A DNA stretch of 64,000 bases from Pseudomonas sp. (GCF_030683065.1 NZ_JAUXMX010000024.1:1-64000); one strand, 5' to 3'; shown: positions 1-8,870, counted from the first letter of the stretch. The notes: generated by a model not told the origin, from the sequence alone. Program-made: numbers and translations.

Positions 1-445
1 ATGAACCCTGCGAAACGCGCCACAAGGGCAAAACCATGCATTTGAAGGTGGCAAATGGCTTAGTTTTCGATTGAGACGCTGTTTTTTCGAGTTATTGAGG
101 AAATCAGTCCGGGAAATGGCACTACTTCAGACCTTCCTTAGCCATGATAGTTCCTTAAGTGTGTCTATATTAAGTATATTAAATAGTTATTAGTCTATAC
201 CGCCAAGCATCTATTTATGAATCTAGAATAGAGCGAAACGAACCAATGTTCAACATGCACAACATAAAGACATAAAAGGCACTATTAAAAATTAAAGATA
301 CTGATAATTAGAAAGATTATCAAATAACAATGATTATGGTTATTAGCCTCTGCGGCTCCGCCTGAGTATGTCTAACAGCGCGCTAACAATCAGGGTGATT
401 ACAGTCAGTTGCCCAGCATGTAATTCTGCGATGGTAAACGTACAG
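1..445. other. AT-rich non-coding left edge
   Basis: I see no supported gene here. Composition is visibly AT-rich between about 140 and 350 (runs such as TATATTAAGTATATTAAATAG), unlike the GC-rich genes that follow. No ORF of useful length, RNA gene or recognisable IS end was found. The composition suggests foreign or decayed DNA at the edge of an accessory segment, but that is inference. Confidence 0.5.
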
Positions 446-942
446 CTAAACGCGGCTCCAGTGCTGGAAATGAATTCTGGGACTGTTCGCAGTATCTGAA
501 GTGTCGTGGTGTCGTTCCGGGTAGAGCCCGATCGGCTCTTGGCCGAGCAGCTGACCGTCCGCGTCTTGGGTGGCGAACAAGTAGGCCTTCATATGGAAGC
601 TGCTGCCGGCGCTTTCGTAGACGCGCACCTGGGCGCCGTCATCCTGCAGCAACATCAGGCTGCGCAGCGCTTCGGGGTCGGTGACGTCGAGGTAATCGCT
701 GGTGACCACGCGCACCCGGGCGGGTAGCCCGCCCTCCTCGCCCGGCTTTAGCCGCGCCAGCAAATCGGGCAACAACAACGAAGCTGCGCACCGCCACAAG
801 CTGACCGAAGTGCTGGCTGGCCAGCGCCGCCAGCGGGTATCGCTTCGAGAAAGCGCGCATACAACGCGCTCATGTCCACGGCGCTGGTATCGGCAAAAAA
901 CTGCTCGGCGTTCTGCTCATAGTAGCTGTGCGTGTCGCTCAA
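446..942 (-). pseudogene. Chimeric remnant: methyltransferase N-terminus joined to a PLD-like helicase N-domain fragment
   Basis: Read on the minus strand, the first ~38 codons (MSDTHSYYEQNAEQFFADTS..., ORF 748..942) look like the start of a small class I SAM-dependent methyltransferase, but the sequence leaves that family before the glycine-rich SAM motif. About 30 bases further, a different frame gives LLLPDLLARLKPGEEGG, RVRVVTSDYLDVTDPEALR and SSFHMKAYLFA. This is typical of the phospholipase-D-like N-terminal domain found in some DEAD/DEAH (DUF3427-type) helicases. That domain also breaks off, and no helicase motifs follow. At least one frameshift and two truncations are therefore needed. 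I infer a deletion that fused two formerly neighbouring genes. The family assignments are from motif memory only. Confidence 0.6.
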
Positions 943-1834
943 ACTTCGCTTCTTTGTGCAACGACTAATACCGGGATGTCGAGGGTGCAGCGTACGTGAT
1001 CGCCACTCGCTGAAGGCTGCCCTTTTAGCACAATGCGCATCGCCTGCTTAGCGCTTAGCCATCCGCATGCCTTGCTCAACCGTTGCCTCTGATTGCTTGC
1101 AGAGTGCCACCGCTTGCCTCCGGCGCTGGCCATAGACTCGGCGTAAAGCTGAGTCAGGTGGTCCTTAGTAGCAAGCCCAGGCCAGCTTTCTAATGAGCCA
1201 TGCAAGCATGCGATGTCGTGATCCTGTACGCATCTAGAGTGTTTACTCGTACAGGTAAAGTTTTCGCACAGGTGCGGCAGGCCCCGAAGGGCTGCGCCTG
1301 AAGTATCTGGCTACTTGCTGGATCGGCCTGCATAGCGAGCCACACCGGTATGCACCGGCATGTACGTGCCTGCCGCGGAGAGCACCGCACTTGCGCGCAC
1401 GAGGAGGTACTGGAATGGGCTCATATCGATTTCCCCCGTCGCCCGCCCCTTCTAAACATTGATCGTTCAGGCAGTCAGATGCACATGCCCTCTACGCCGC
1501 GTGCCTGCCTGTAAAACCACGGGTATTCCCGCTAGCATATCTGGGCTGGCATGCAGTTTTAAGGTAGCAGCGCGTCGTGATTTTCGACGATATTGGCGGG
1601 CGGCTGGCGCTAGGAATGTGCTGCAAGTTGGGCCGAGGTACAACGTGACTAAGCCCAAGGTGTGATGCCAGTGCCTACCGGGCTTCGCTACGCTCCATGC
1701 CAACCTACCCGTTGCCGCAATACCCAACAGCTGCACAGTCTAAAAATAATCTGCGGCTAGCCGATATGCTGCTCGTGACAATAAGAATTTATCTGCTGCG
1801 CCTTGGCAAAAGGGTGCGCTTTCGAGGCCTTTAT
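943..1834. other. 892-bp stretch without a supported gene
   Basis: The ORFs listed here (for example 939..1205 and 1190..1390 on the minus strand, 1459..1665 on the plus strand) resemble no family I know and lack good ribosome binding sites. The stretch contains the first copy of a 75-bp repeat and ends with the leader of the BdlA-like gene. It looks like decayed intergenic DNA. Confidence 0.5.
1208..1282. repeat. 75-bp repeat, copy 1
   Basis: This stretch matches 3519-3593 in the same orientation with five mismatches in 75 positions. The last ~38 bases (TGTTTACTCGTACAGGTAAAG... to ...GGTGCGGCAGGC) are identical. It contains the small inverted repeat TTTAC-N8-GTAAA, which could be an operator or promoter element. 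The function is unknown. Confidence 0.8.
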
Positions 1835-3154
1835 ATGTTCAATTCAACGCTTCGCAGTGAGTTACAACAGTGCCAACAGGAGTTAGCTGCGTACCAACAA
1901 GTGGTGGGGGCGATTCGCCACACATTTGCCGTGATCGAATTCACTGCTCAGGGCGAAATCCTGGATGCCAATCAACCCTTTCTCACGGTCATGGGCTATG
2001 GCTTGGACGAGCTTCGAGGCCAGCATCACCGCATGTTTTGCAGCCCAGAGCAGTCGGCCAGCGCTGCCTACGCGCAGTTCTGGCGACGCCTGGCCGGTGG
2101 CGAGAGTTTCAGTGATCGCTACATGCGTATTGCCAAGGGTGGCCGCGAGGTCTGGTTAGAGGCGCGCTACCTGCCGGTGCACAATGCCCAGGGGCAGGTG
2201 AGCCGAGTGATCAAGCTAGCAACCGATATCACCGAGCACATGCACGCTGAGTTTCAGCAGAAGAGTCATCTGAATGCGATCAACCGTTCAATGGCGGTGA
2301 TCGAGTTCAACCTGGCCGGTGAGGTGCAAACCGCCAATGACAATTTCCTCAGCACCATGGGTTATCGGCTGGAGGAGATTCGCGGCAAACACCATCGCCA
2401 GTTCTGCACGCATGAAGAAGCCAGCAGCGAGACGTACCGTGGTTTCTGGCAGCGTTTGGGTCGTGGCGAAGTATTCTCTGGCCGCTACCAACGGGTCAGC
2501 AAGAGTGGCAAGGACGTTTGGTTGCGCGCGACTTACAACCCGCTGTTTGATGCCAACGGTCGTCAGTATGGGGTCGTCAAATTTGCCAGCGACATTACCG
2601 AGCAGGTTGAGCAGCGCGAAGCCGAATCAGCGGCAGCCCGTTTGGCCTATGAGATAGCCCAGCACACGGGCAGCAGTGCCGATGCTGGCAGCGAGACTGT
2701 CAGGGAGGCTGTGCATGTTGTGCACGGTGTGGCGCAGGAGCTGGTTGACGTGGCGCAGCGCATCGAAGCCCTGGGCGCGCAATCCGAACGCATCAGCAGC
2801 ATTGTGCAGGTGATTCGAGGGATTGCCGAGCAAACCAACTTGCTGGCGCTGAACGCGGCCATCGAAGCGGCGCGAGCCGGTGAGCAAGGACGCGGTTTTG
2901 CCGTGGTGGCAGATGAGGTGCGTAACCTGGCGGCGCGTACCAGTCAGGCTACGGTTGAGATCAATGATGTAGTGCGCCTCAATCATGATCTGGCGTTGCA
3001 GGCGGTCAGTGGTATGGCTGGCAGCAAGGCGCAAGCAGAAAAAGGGGTGCTGCTGGTCAATCAGGCGGGCGAGATGATCCTGAAAATTCGTGAAGAAGCG
3101 CAGCGTGTAGTCGATGCCATCGGCCAGTTCAGTGACGTGGTTAAGGACGAATAA
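1835..3154 (+). CDS. bdlA: BdlA-like PAS-PAS-methyl-accepting signal transducer
   Basis: This is a cytoplasmic chemotaxis-type sensor of 439 aa with no membrane segment. Two PAS domains occur in tandem (about residues 25-140 and 150-265), each ending in the S-box-like LATDITE or FASDITE motif. A short methyl-accepting signalling tail follows, with the hairpin tip [19 protein letters not shown]. This architecture matches BdlA, the P. aeruginosa protein controlling biofilm dispersal. The listed ORF starts at 1697. I prefer the ATG at 1835 because the first 46 residues are low-complexity and the GAGG upstream of 1835 is a usable ribosome site. It is convergent with the next small gene. An Aer-type or orphan transducer is the alternative. 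Confidence 0.85.
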   Translation: MFNSTLRSELQQCQQELAAYQQVVGAIRHTFAVIEFTAQGEILDANQPFLTVMGYGLDELRGQHHRMFCSPEQSASAAYAQFWRRLAGGESFSDRYMRIAKGGREVWLEARYLPVHNAQGQVSRVIKLATDITEHMHAEFQQKSHLNAINRSMAVIEFNLAGEVQTANDNFLSTMGYRLEEIRGKHHRQFCTHEEASSETYRGFWQRLGRGEVFSGRYQRVSKSGKDVWLRATYNPLFDANGRQYGVVKFASDITEQVEQREAESAAARLAYEIAQHTGSSADAGSETVREAVHVVHGVAQELVDVAQRIEALGAQSERISSIVQVIRGIAEQTNLLALNAAIEAARAGEQGRGFAVVADEVRNLAARTSQATVEINDVVRLNHDLALQAVSGMAGSKAQAEKGVLLVNQAGEMILKIREEAQRVVDAIGQFSDVVKDE

Positions 3155-3174
3155 CGTCTGCACCTAGACACCCT

Positions 3175-3190
3175 GGGCGGTTAACCGCCC
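3175..3190. other. Hairpin between convergent genes
   Basis: GGGCGGTTAACCGCCC is a perfect palindrome just after the BdlA-like stop codon and before the end of the convergent small gene. It lacks a T-run, so it is at best a weak terminator. Confidence 0.35.
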
Positions 3191-3199
3191 GGCGTGACA

Positions 3200-3475
3200 C
3201 TAGCCCCGGCCTGCCTCATTCAAAACCGCCTGCAGCAGCACAACCTTTCTCTGCAGTTGCGCCACATGCGCACGTTCGGCGCGGACGGCGCAACGCAGTT
3301 CCTGGTCGTTGCGCTGTAGCAGCTGCAGGCAGTCACTTTGCCGGGCGCTATGCCGGCACTGGGCGCCCAGCAGCGCTTGCAGATGGTTGCCGTGTACCAG
3401 CAGCACTGCGGCGAACAGGCCGAGCACCAGCAAGCCGCAGCCGGCGATCCCCATCAGTGCCCAGTTTGCTGTCAT
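3200..3475 (-). CDS. Small single-pass membrane protein with coiled coil (hypothetical)
   Basis: This 91-residue protein has one hydrophobic segment near the N-terminus (about residues 7-27, GCGLLVLGLFAAVLLVHG). A charged, Gln/Arg-rich helix that could form a coiled coil follows (about 45-85). I do not recognise the family. A strong Shine-Dalgarno, AGGAGGGG, lies seven bases upstream of the ATG, which supports real translation. It is convergent with the BdlA-like gene, and the second 75-bp repeat lies 44 bp upstream and could carry its promoter. Layout resembles small phage or conjugation accessory proteins such as Rz-like spanins, but that is a guess. Confidence 0.55.
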   Translation of the reverse strand: MTANWALMGIAGCGLLVLGLFAAVLLVHGNHLQALLGAQCRHSARQSDCLQLLQRNDQELRCAVRAERAHVAQLQRKVVLLQAVLNEAGRG

Positions 3476-3518
3476 GCCTGCCCCTCCTGCAGCCGGGCTC
3501 TCACTTCAACCCGACACA

Positions 3519-3593
3519 ATGCTATGTCGTGATTCTTTACGCATCTATATTGTTTACTCGTACAGGTAAAGTTTTCGCACAGGTGCGGCAGGC
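3519..3593. repeat. 75-bp repeat, copy 2
   Basis: This is a direct repeat of 1208-1282 with 70 of 75 bases identical. On the minus strand it reads toward the small membrane protein at 3475 and contains ...TTTACCTGTACGAGTAAACAATATAGAT..., where a weak -35/-10 pair and an inverted repeat overlap. A promoter/operator role is inference. The remaining gap up to 3860 shows nothing else I can support. Confidence 0.75.
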
Positions 3594-3860
3594 ATGCAGC
3601 ACAAGCAATCGGCCGTAGGCCGGGCACGCAAAGTACGGCAACGGGCCAACAGATCGGCGAGTAAACATCGACGGTATGCATGCAGCATCGGTTGAAGCGT
3701 TGCAGGTGAGTGGAGGGAGCGCTGACCGCGGGACAAGTAATACGTGGCAAACCACGCTTTCCATGAGGCGCTATTGCAGGCGTGAGTCTTGTGCCGGGTC
3801 ACTGTGATCGAGAATCATCGTGCTAGCGAACCCTGATGGCATAACAGTATAGTCATTCGC

Positions 3861-5219
3861 ATGACGTCAAAACTCCACCTGCCCCACGACAAACTACTGG
3901 ACATGCTGCTGGACGTTGTCTGCGTAGTGGATAAAGAGGGTCGCTTTCTATCGGTAAGCGCGGCCAGCGAGCGCGTGTTTGGCTATCGGCCCGATGAAAT
4001 GATTGGCCGGACCGCCTTTGAAATGATGCACCCGGACGATCGCATTTCCGGCCGGGCACTCGTAGAGCGCATTAATAGGGGCGAGCCTTCCCGCGATCAT
4101 GAGAACCGTTATATTCATAAAGACGGTCATATCGTTCATATCATGTGGTCTGCCCAATGGCTTGAGACCGAGCAGGTGCGGGTGGGTGTGGCTCGGGATA
4201 TTACCCAGCGCAAGCGTGCAGAAGCGATGCAAGCCGCGTTGTATGCAATATCGAACGCGACTCACTCGCCTGGCAATCTGCAGACGCTCTATCGGCGGGT
4301 GCACGAGGTGATTCGCCAGTTGCTGCCCGCCGAGAATTTTTTTTTGGCGTTATACGACGCGGCAGATGACCAGCTCAGTTTTCCGTACTTCGTTGATCAA
4401 TTCGACGCACCGCTGCCACCCATGCCGCTGGCTTGCGGCACCTTCTGTGCCCAGGTGATTCGCTCCGCTGAAGCACTGTTGTTCACCGCCGAGCAGACGC
4501 TTGCAAAGACGGACACGGTGGCCGGTAAGCAGCCTCTGGACTGGCTGGGTGTGCCGCTGATCTCAGGCACGAAAACCATCGGTGCCCTGGTGCTCCAGAG
4601 CTATGCCGGGAGCGTGCACTACGACGAACAGGACAAGGAACTGCTGCAATTTGTCTCAAGCCAGGTGGCGGATGCGATTGAGCGCAAACGTACGCACGCT
4701 CGCCTGGAGTTTCTTGCGCAATACGACCAGCTGACTGAACTGCCAAACCGTGCGCTGTTCCTGGACCGCTTGTGCGGTTCTCTGCAGAGGGCGCAGAGAG
4801 GTTCCTTACGGCTGGCAGTACTTTATCTCGACATGGATAACTTCAAGCACATCAACGATACCTTTGGCCACACCACAGGCGACCATCTGCTGCGCGAAGT
4901 CGCTGAACGCCTCAGGCGCTGCGTACGTGAGTCCGATACTGTTGGCCGTTTGGGCGGTGATGAATTCGCCGTTCTGCTGGACAGCATCAACAGTCAGGAA
5001 GACGCCACCGTGGTGGCCGAGAAAATCCTTGTCGCCCTGAGTGACCCCTACGTGCTGGAAGGCAAAACGTTGATTAGTGCGCCAAGCCTGGGTGTCGCGG
5101 TATACCCCGAGCACGGCCAAAGTGATCTGCATCTGATTCGGCACGCAGATGAAGCCATGTATGTGGCCAAGCGCAGCGGGGGCAAGCGCTATATTGTTGC
5201 CAAGATGCCTGCACAGTAA
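3861..5219 (+). CDS. PAS-GAF diguanylate cyclase
   Basis: This 452-aa cytoplasmic enzyme is predicted to make the second messenger c-di-GMP from two GTP. A PAS domain (about residues 12-120) is followed by a GAF domain (about 135-285) and a GGDEF domain (about 290-450). The active-site loop reads GRLGGDEFAVLL and is intact. RESD five residues upstream matches the RxxD inhibitory site, so product inhibition is expected. No EAL domain and no membrane segment are present, so the stimulus is probably sensed inside the cell through PAS or GAF. The ATG at 3861 has no clear Shine-Dalgarno. The BdlA-like transducer upstream makes a shared c-di-GMP/biofilm role plausible. Confidence 0.9.
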   Translation: MTSKLHLPHDKLLDMLLDVVCVVDKEGRFLSVSAASERVFGYRPDEMIGRTAFEMMHPDDRISGRALVERINRGEPSRDHENRYIHKDGHIVHIMWSAQWLETEQVRVGVARDITQRKRAEAMQAALYAISNATHSPGNLQTLYRRVHEVIRQLLPAENFFLALYDAADDQLSFPYFVDQFDAPLPPMPLACGTFCAQVIRSAEALLFTAEQTLAKTDTVAGKQPLDWLGVPLISGTKTIGALVLQSYAGSVHYDEQDKELLQFVSSQVADAIERKRTHARLEFLAQYDQLTELPNRALFLDRLCGSLQRAQRGSLRLAVLYLDMDNFKHINDTFGHTTGDHLLREVAERLRRCVRESDTVGRLGGDEFAVLLDSINSQEDATVVAEKILVALSDPYVLEGKTLISAPSLGVAVYPEHGQSDLHLIRHADEAMYVAKRSGGKRYIVAKMPAQ

Positions 5220-5303
5220 TCAACGCAGCGCCTGGCCTTGCGCTGCAACGGCTGCGAGCAATCACGGCACATAGGGTTTTACCCTTCAGGCCGCGAGGCG
5301 ATG

Positions 5304-5450
5304 TCAGCCGGCGCTATCTTCGTCGAGTGCGATGAAGTCCGGCTTGTCGCGCACGCAGCACTGCGGGCAGTTGTAGTCTTCGATCGGCAAACGGGGTGGG
5401 GTGTCACCGTGCTGGCTGTCATATACATAACCACACTCTGGGCGGTTCAT
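5304..5450 (-). CDS. Shortened AlkG1-like rubredoxin remnant or variant
   Basis: This 48-codon ORF begins inside the alkB stop (ATGA overlap), so it is translationally coupled. The text ECGYVYDSQHGD...CPQCCVRDKPDF is clearly rubredoxin, and CVRDK resembles the AlkG1 type. Rubredoxins carry iron on four cysteines in two CxxC knuckles and pass electrons to AlkB. Here the first cysteine is Arg3 (CGC, one base from TGC) and roughly six residues of the Gly-Pro loop before the second knuckle are missing. Only three of the four ligand cysteines remain at the expected places, plus one extra Cys after the second pair. It may be a decayed electron carrier, with another rubredoxin elsewhere in the genome serving AlkB. 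Confidence 0.6.
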   Translation of the reverse strand: MNRPECGYVYDSQHGDTPPRLPIEDYNCPQCCVRDKPDFIALDEDSAG

Positions 5451-6652
5451 GCGCCCGCCTGCTGCTGGGCAGCCGGTTCTGCCTGCAGGCCGTATTGGCG
5501 AATCAGTTGCCGGCGTTTGGCGGGCAGGAAGTTGATGCGCTGGACATCGCCCTGCACAGCGGCGATCAGGCGCGGATTCATCACGCGGAACCACAGTGGC
5601 GGGATGTAGGCCGCGATAAACATGCCGAAATAGCCAGACGGTAGGCGCGGCAGGTCGGTGAAGTCACGCAGCGACTGGTAGCTGCGTGTCGGGTGAGCGT
5701 GGTGGTCGGAATGACGCTGCAAGTGGAACACCACCAGGTTGGAGATGATGTGGTTGCTGTTCCAGGAGTGACGCGGCAGGCAGGGTTCGTAGCGGCCATT
5801 GGGCAGTTTTTGCCGCACCAGGCCGTAGTGTTCGATGTAGTTGGCCGAGGTCAGCTGGAAGGCGCCCCAGAAGGCAACCAGCAGCAACACGGGCACCATC
5901 GCCGAGCCGAACAGGGCAATCAAACCACCGTAGAGGGCCAGGGTGACCAGGCCGGCCTGGACGATTTCGTTGTGCAAACTCCAGCTAGAGCGGCCTTGGT
6001 GCTGCATACGCTCGGCTTCCAGATCCCAGGCACGGAAGAAAGCACCCGGCAGTTCACGAAACATAAAGCGGTAGATGCTTTCGCCCATCTGCGAGGAGGC
6101 TGGGTCTTCCGGGGTGGCCACATGCCGGTGATGGCCGCGGTTATGTTCGATGGAGAAATGCCCGTAGCCGCCCAGCGCGGTGTTAAACAGGCCGATCTTG
6201 CGCCCCAGCCAGTCCTTCTTGTGCCCAAGTTCATGGCTGAGGTTGAGGCCGAAACCGAGTATCGAGCCTGTCACCAGCACCGTGGCCAGCCAGCTGTACC
6301 AGGGCAGCTCATGGGTGGCCAGGAAGATGCAGTTGAACAGCATGCCAAACCACAGCACCGGCACCACCGCATAGTTGATTGCGCGGTAATAGCCGTCTGC
6401 TTCCAGGGCCGGCACAGCAGACTCCAGCGGGTTGCTCAGGTCTTCTCCCAGCAACTTGTCCAGCAGCGGCAAGCCGATGTAAAACACCCCCAGCGCGACA
6501 AAAAACCACAGTTGGCTGGTCGCTCCCAGCAGATGAGCCAGCGGGCCAATGGTGACGCCAAGCGGCGCGAACACCGACAATAACCAGGCATAGCGTTTGC
6601 GGTCGCGGTAAACCGCTTGTTCAGTTACGGCGGTGGGCATTACGGCGCTCAT
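5447..6652 (-). CDS. alkB: Alkane 1-monooxygenase (AlkB)
   Basis: This integral-membrane di-iron enzyme hydroxylates the terminal carbon of n-alkanes using O2 and electrons from rubredoxin. All histidine boxes are present: HELGHKK (about residues 140-146), EHNRGHHRHVATPEDPASS (about 170), NYIEHYGL, and LQRHSDHHAHPTRSYQSLRDF. About six membrane helices surround them. The ORF track starts at 6709. I choose the ATG at 6652, preceded by TGAGGGA, which gives 401 aa. From my recollection of the P. putida GPo1 sequence, the chain-length-limiting Trp55 corresponds to Phe here (VFYIGLPLLD). The gene is divergent from an AraC-type regulator and overlaps the rubredoxin-like ORF downstream. Confidence 0.95.
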   Translation of the reverse strand: MSAVMPTAVTEQAVYRDRKRYAWLLSVFAPLGVTIGPLAHLLGATSQLWFFVALGVFYIGLPLLDKLLGEDLSNPLESAVPALEADGYYRAINYAVVPVLWFGMLFNCIFLATHELPWYSWLATVLVTGSILGFGLNLSHELGHKKDWLGRKIGLFNTALGGYGHFSIEHNRGHHRHVATPEDPASSQMGESIYRFMFRELPGAFFRAWDLEAERMQHQGRSSWSLHNEIVQAGLVTLALYGGLIALFGSAMVPVLLLVAFWGAFQLTSANYIEHYGLVRQKLPNGRYEPCLPRHSWNSNHIISNLVVFHLQRHSDHHAHPTRSYQSLRDFTDLPRLPSGYFGMFIAAYIPPLWFRVMNPRLIAAVQGDVQRINFLPAKRRQLIRQYGLQAEPAAQQQAGA

Positions 6653-6879
6653 ACACGTTCCCTCAGGGTTTGCTGTGGAACCAGCATGACCGCAAGGATT
6701 GTCGGACAATACCGTTTACGCGGGCAGATAATCGTCATATGGTGCCAACGCGCCTCGTGGCGTTGAGCACGCCAGATGCCTGCGCTGCGGGCACAAACGT
6801 TTACTGGGCTGGATCATCGATTTTTTACCCCCGCCGACCGCTGACACTGGCGGCGGGCGATGCGTGCAGGAGCAGCCCC

Positions 6880-7938
6880 ATGTCCAATGCCCAAGCCTGG
6901 CTTCAACCCTGTCTGCACCCGGTGTATGCACGCTTGCTGTGCGCCGAGTTGCGCCGCTGCGGTTTTGCACCGCAGCAGATCTTGGATGGCACGCGCCTGG
7001 ACTGGACGGCGATGCACACGGACAACCGTTTTCTCAGCTTTGCCCAGTTTCGCCGTCTGGTGCTGCGTGGGCTGGAGCTCAGCCAGTGCCCATGGCTGGG
7101 GCTGCGCGTTGGTGCCAGCACCCAGCTGTCGACCCACGGCGCGCCTGGCGTACTCGCCATGGCCAGCCCGAACGTGGCGCAGGCACTGCTGGCCATGCAA
7201 CGCTTCGTCAGCCTGCGCGAGAATCTGGGCACCTTTAGCATCGAGCATGCAGACAATCTGACGCTGCAACTGCACGAGAGCGTGCACAGCGACGATGTCC
7301 GCGAATACGTGCTGGGGCATATCCTGGCAGGCACGCTCAACCTGCTGCAAACCGTCAGCGGTCAGGCCTTGCACAGCCAGGCCATGATCCGCTGGCCCTT
7401 CGCCGAACCGCCCTGGGCGCACGCCTATCGGGAGCTGTACCCGCAGTCGACCTTCAATGCCCCGCGCCTGCAGGTGCAACTGCCCCTGGCGTTACTCGAC
7501 TGCCCGAGCCTGGGCTGCGACAGCGAAGCCCAGCGCCTGGCCCTGCGCGACTGCGAGCATCAGCTCAAACAATTGAAGAGTGGCAGTCTGAGCCAGCGGA
7601 TTCATCAGCGGCTGCTGGCCTGCGATGGCCACTACCCGAGCCTCGACCAGATGGCAGCCGTTGAGTGTATGGCGCCGCGCACCCTGCTGCGTCACCTGAG
7701 CGAGGAAGGCGTCAACTATCAGCAATTGCTCGACAGCGTGCGCGAGGAGCTGGCCTGCTGGCTGTTGCTGCAAACCCCGTTGAGTGTTGAGGCCATCGCC
7801 GAACGCCTGGGTTATCAGGACACCTCCAACTTCAGCCGCACCTTCAGGCGCTGGCTGGGCGTGACCCCACGCGCCTTTCGCCAAAGGGCGATAGACGACC
7901 CACAAGGTTTTCGCGGCCCCGGCGGCGCGGTCATTTAA
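6880..7938 (+). CDS. AraC-family regulator, probably of alkB
   Basis: This 352-aa transcription factor has an N-terminal ligand-binding domain of the Arabinose_bd/OruR type (about residues 20-210). The C-terminal AraC helix-turn-helix pair is at about 250-340 (LSVEAIAERLGYQDTSNFSRTFRRWLGVTP). The ATG at 6880 has CAGGAG upstream, while the longer ORF start at 6670 would run back into the alkB promoter region. The 227-bp gap to divergent alkB is the natural control region. Pairing of AlkB with an AraC/XylS-type activator is known from other bacteria, so alkane-responsive activation is the likely role, but no operator repeat was identified. Confidence 0.85.
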   Translation: MSNAQAWLQPCLHPVYARLLCAELRRCGFAPQQILDGTRLDWTAMHTDNRFLSFAQFRRLVLRGLELSQCPWLGLRVGASTQLSTHGAPGVLAMASPNVAQALLAMQRFVSLRENLGTFSIEHADNLTLQLHESVHSDDVREYVLGHILAGTLNLLQTVSGQALHSQAMIRWPFAEPPWAHAYRELYPQSTFNAPRLQVQLPLALLDCPSLGCDSEAQRLALRDCEHQLKQLKSGSLSQRIHQRLLACDGHYPSLDQMAAVECMAPRTLLRHLSEEGVNYQQLLDSVREELACWLLLQTPLSVEAIAERLGYQDTSNFSRTFRRWLGVTPRAFRQRAIDDPQGFRGPGGAVI

Positions 7939-8071
7939 CGATTAAAATTCACCGCCGCACTTTAGTCTTTTGCATTCAGCACCCGTATGGGAACGATCAA
8001 ACCAGGCGAGCGTTACAATGCCGCCAACGCCGATTCCCCCAATCGGGCCTGCCCCCGGAGCCAGACTCACG

Positions 8072-8758
8072 ATGTTCACCCTTGTACACCTGAACACCCC
8101 GCCGCCCGAGTCACTGAAAGCCCAGGTCCTGCAAATGGTCGTGGACTACCTCAGCGACATCAGCCCGGTGTCGCTGAGACCCAGCAATCCCCTGTATCAG
8201 CTGTACCAGTACGTCATCGGCTACGAGATGCATCTTTATCTACAGGCGATGGACAGTGCCTCGGACACTACGGCGCAGCTGATCCTGGCCCTGGACGATC
8301 TGGACCCCTCCCAGGTGCTGGGCTTTGCCCTGTACCTGCCGGCCAAGGATTACCCAGAGGCCTGCACCCTGGCCTATATGGCTGTGCACGCCAGCCAACG
8401 CCGGCAGGGCGTTGCCCGGGCCATGCTGGGAAAAATCATCACGCGCCGCCCCCATGCCGAACTGGCCTGTGTGGCCAGTAAAGTGCCGTATTTCGAGGCC
8501 ATGGGTTTTAAGGTACTGGCTGCGCGGGGGCCGCAGGTGCTGATGAGTACTCGCAGCCGTGGTTCGGACGGCATGGTGGCGGTGCAAGACCTGGCGCCGA
8601 TCTACCAATCCGAGGAAGTCCGGCAGATCCACACCTACCTGCTCAAGCAGCACGGCAAGAAGGCCATGAGCGAGGCGGAAAAACAACGCGACCGCCAGCT
8701 CGACCAAATGGCGCAACACGCTCAGGCACTGGTGCGCGAGCGCTTTTCTATTAATTAA
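8072..8758 (+). CDS. GNAT-family N-acetyltransferase
   Basis: This 228-aa protein is predicted to transfer an acetyl group from acetyl-CoA to an unknown substrate. The acetyl-CoA loop AVHASQRRQGVARAMLGK (about residues 110-128) fits the Q/RxxGxG/A signature. The C-terminal ~60 residues form a charged extension beyond the core fold. The ATG at 8072 (GGAG 11 bases upstream) fits better than the ORF start at 7970, which adds a proline-rich tail unlike the family. It appears to be a single-gene unit. Confidence 0.75.
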   Translation: MFTLVHLNTPPPESLKAQVLQMVVDYLSDISPVSLRPSNPLYQLYQYVIGYEMHLYLQAMDSASDTTAQLILALDDLDPSQVLGFALYLPAKDYPEACTLAYMAVHASQRRQGVARAMLGKIITRRPHAELACVASKVPYFEAMGFKVLAARGPQVLMSTRSRGSDGMVAVQDLAPIYQSEEVRQIHTYLLKQHGKKAMSEAEKQRDRQLDQMAQHAQALVRERFSIN

Positions 8759-8870
8759 TTTCTATATATATCAGCTGCTTGGGTAGATCAATCGCCGGAC
8801 CAGGCAGCCGGCAGCCAAGCTGCCGCGCAACACCTGTCCGCCGGCCATTGGTGACCATGGCCGGGATCGA

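Noticed and set aside
8240-8719. 159-aa minus-strand ORF
   Set aside because: It is a shadow of the GNAT gene with no domain resemblance.
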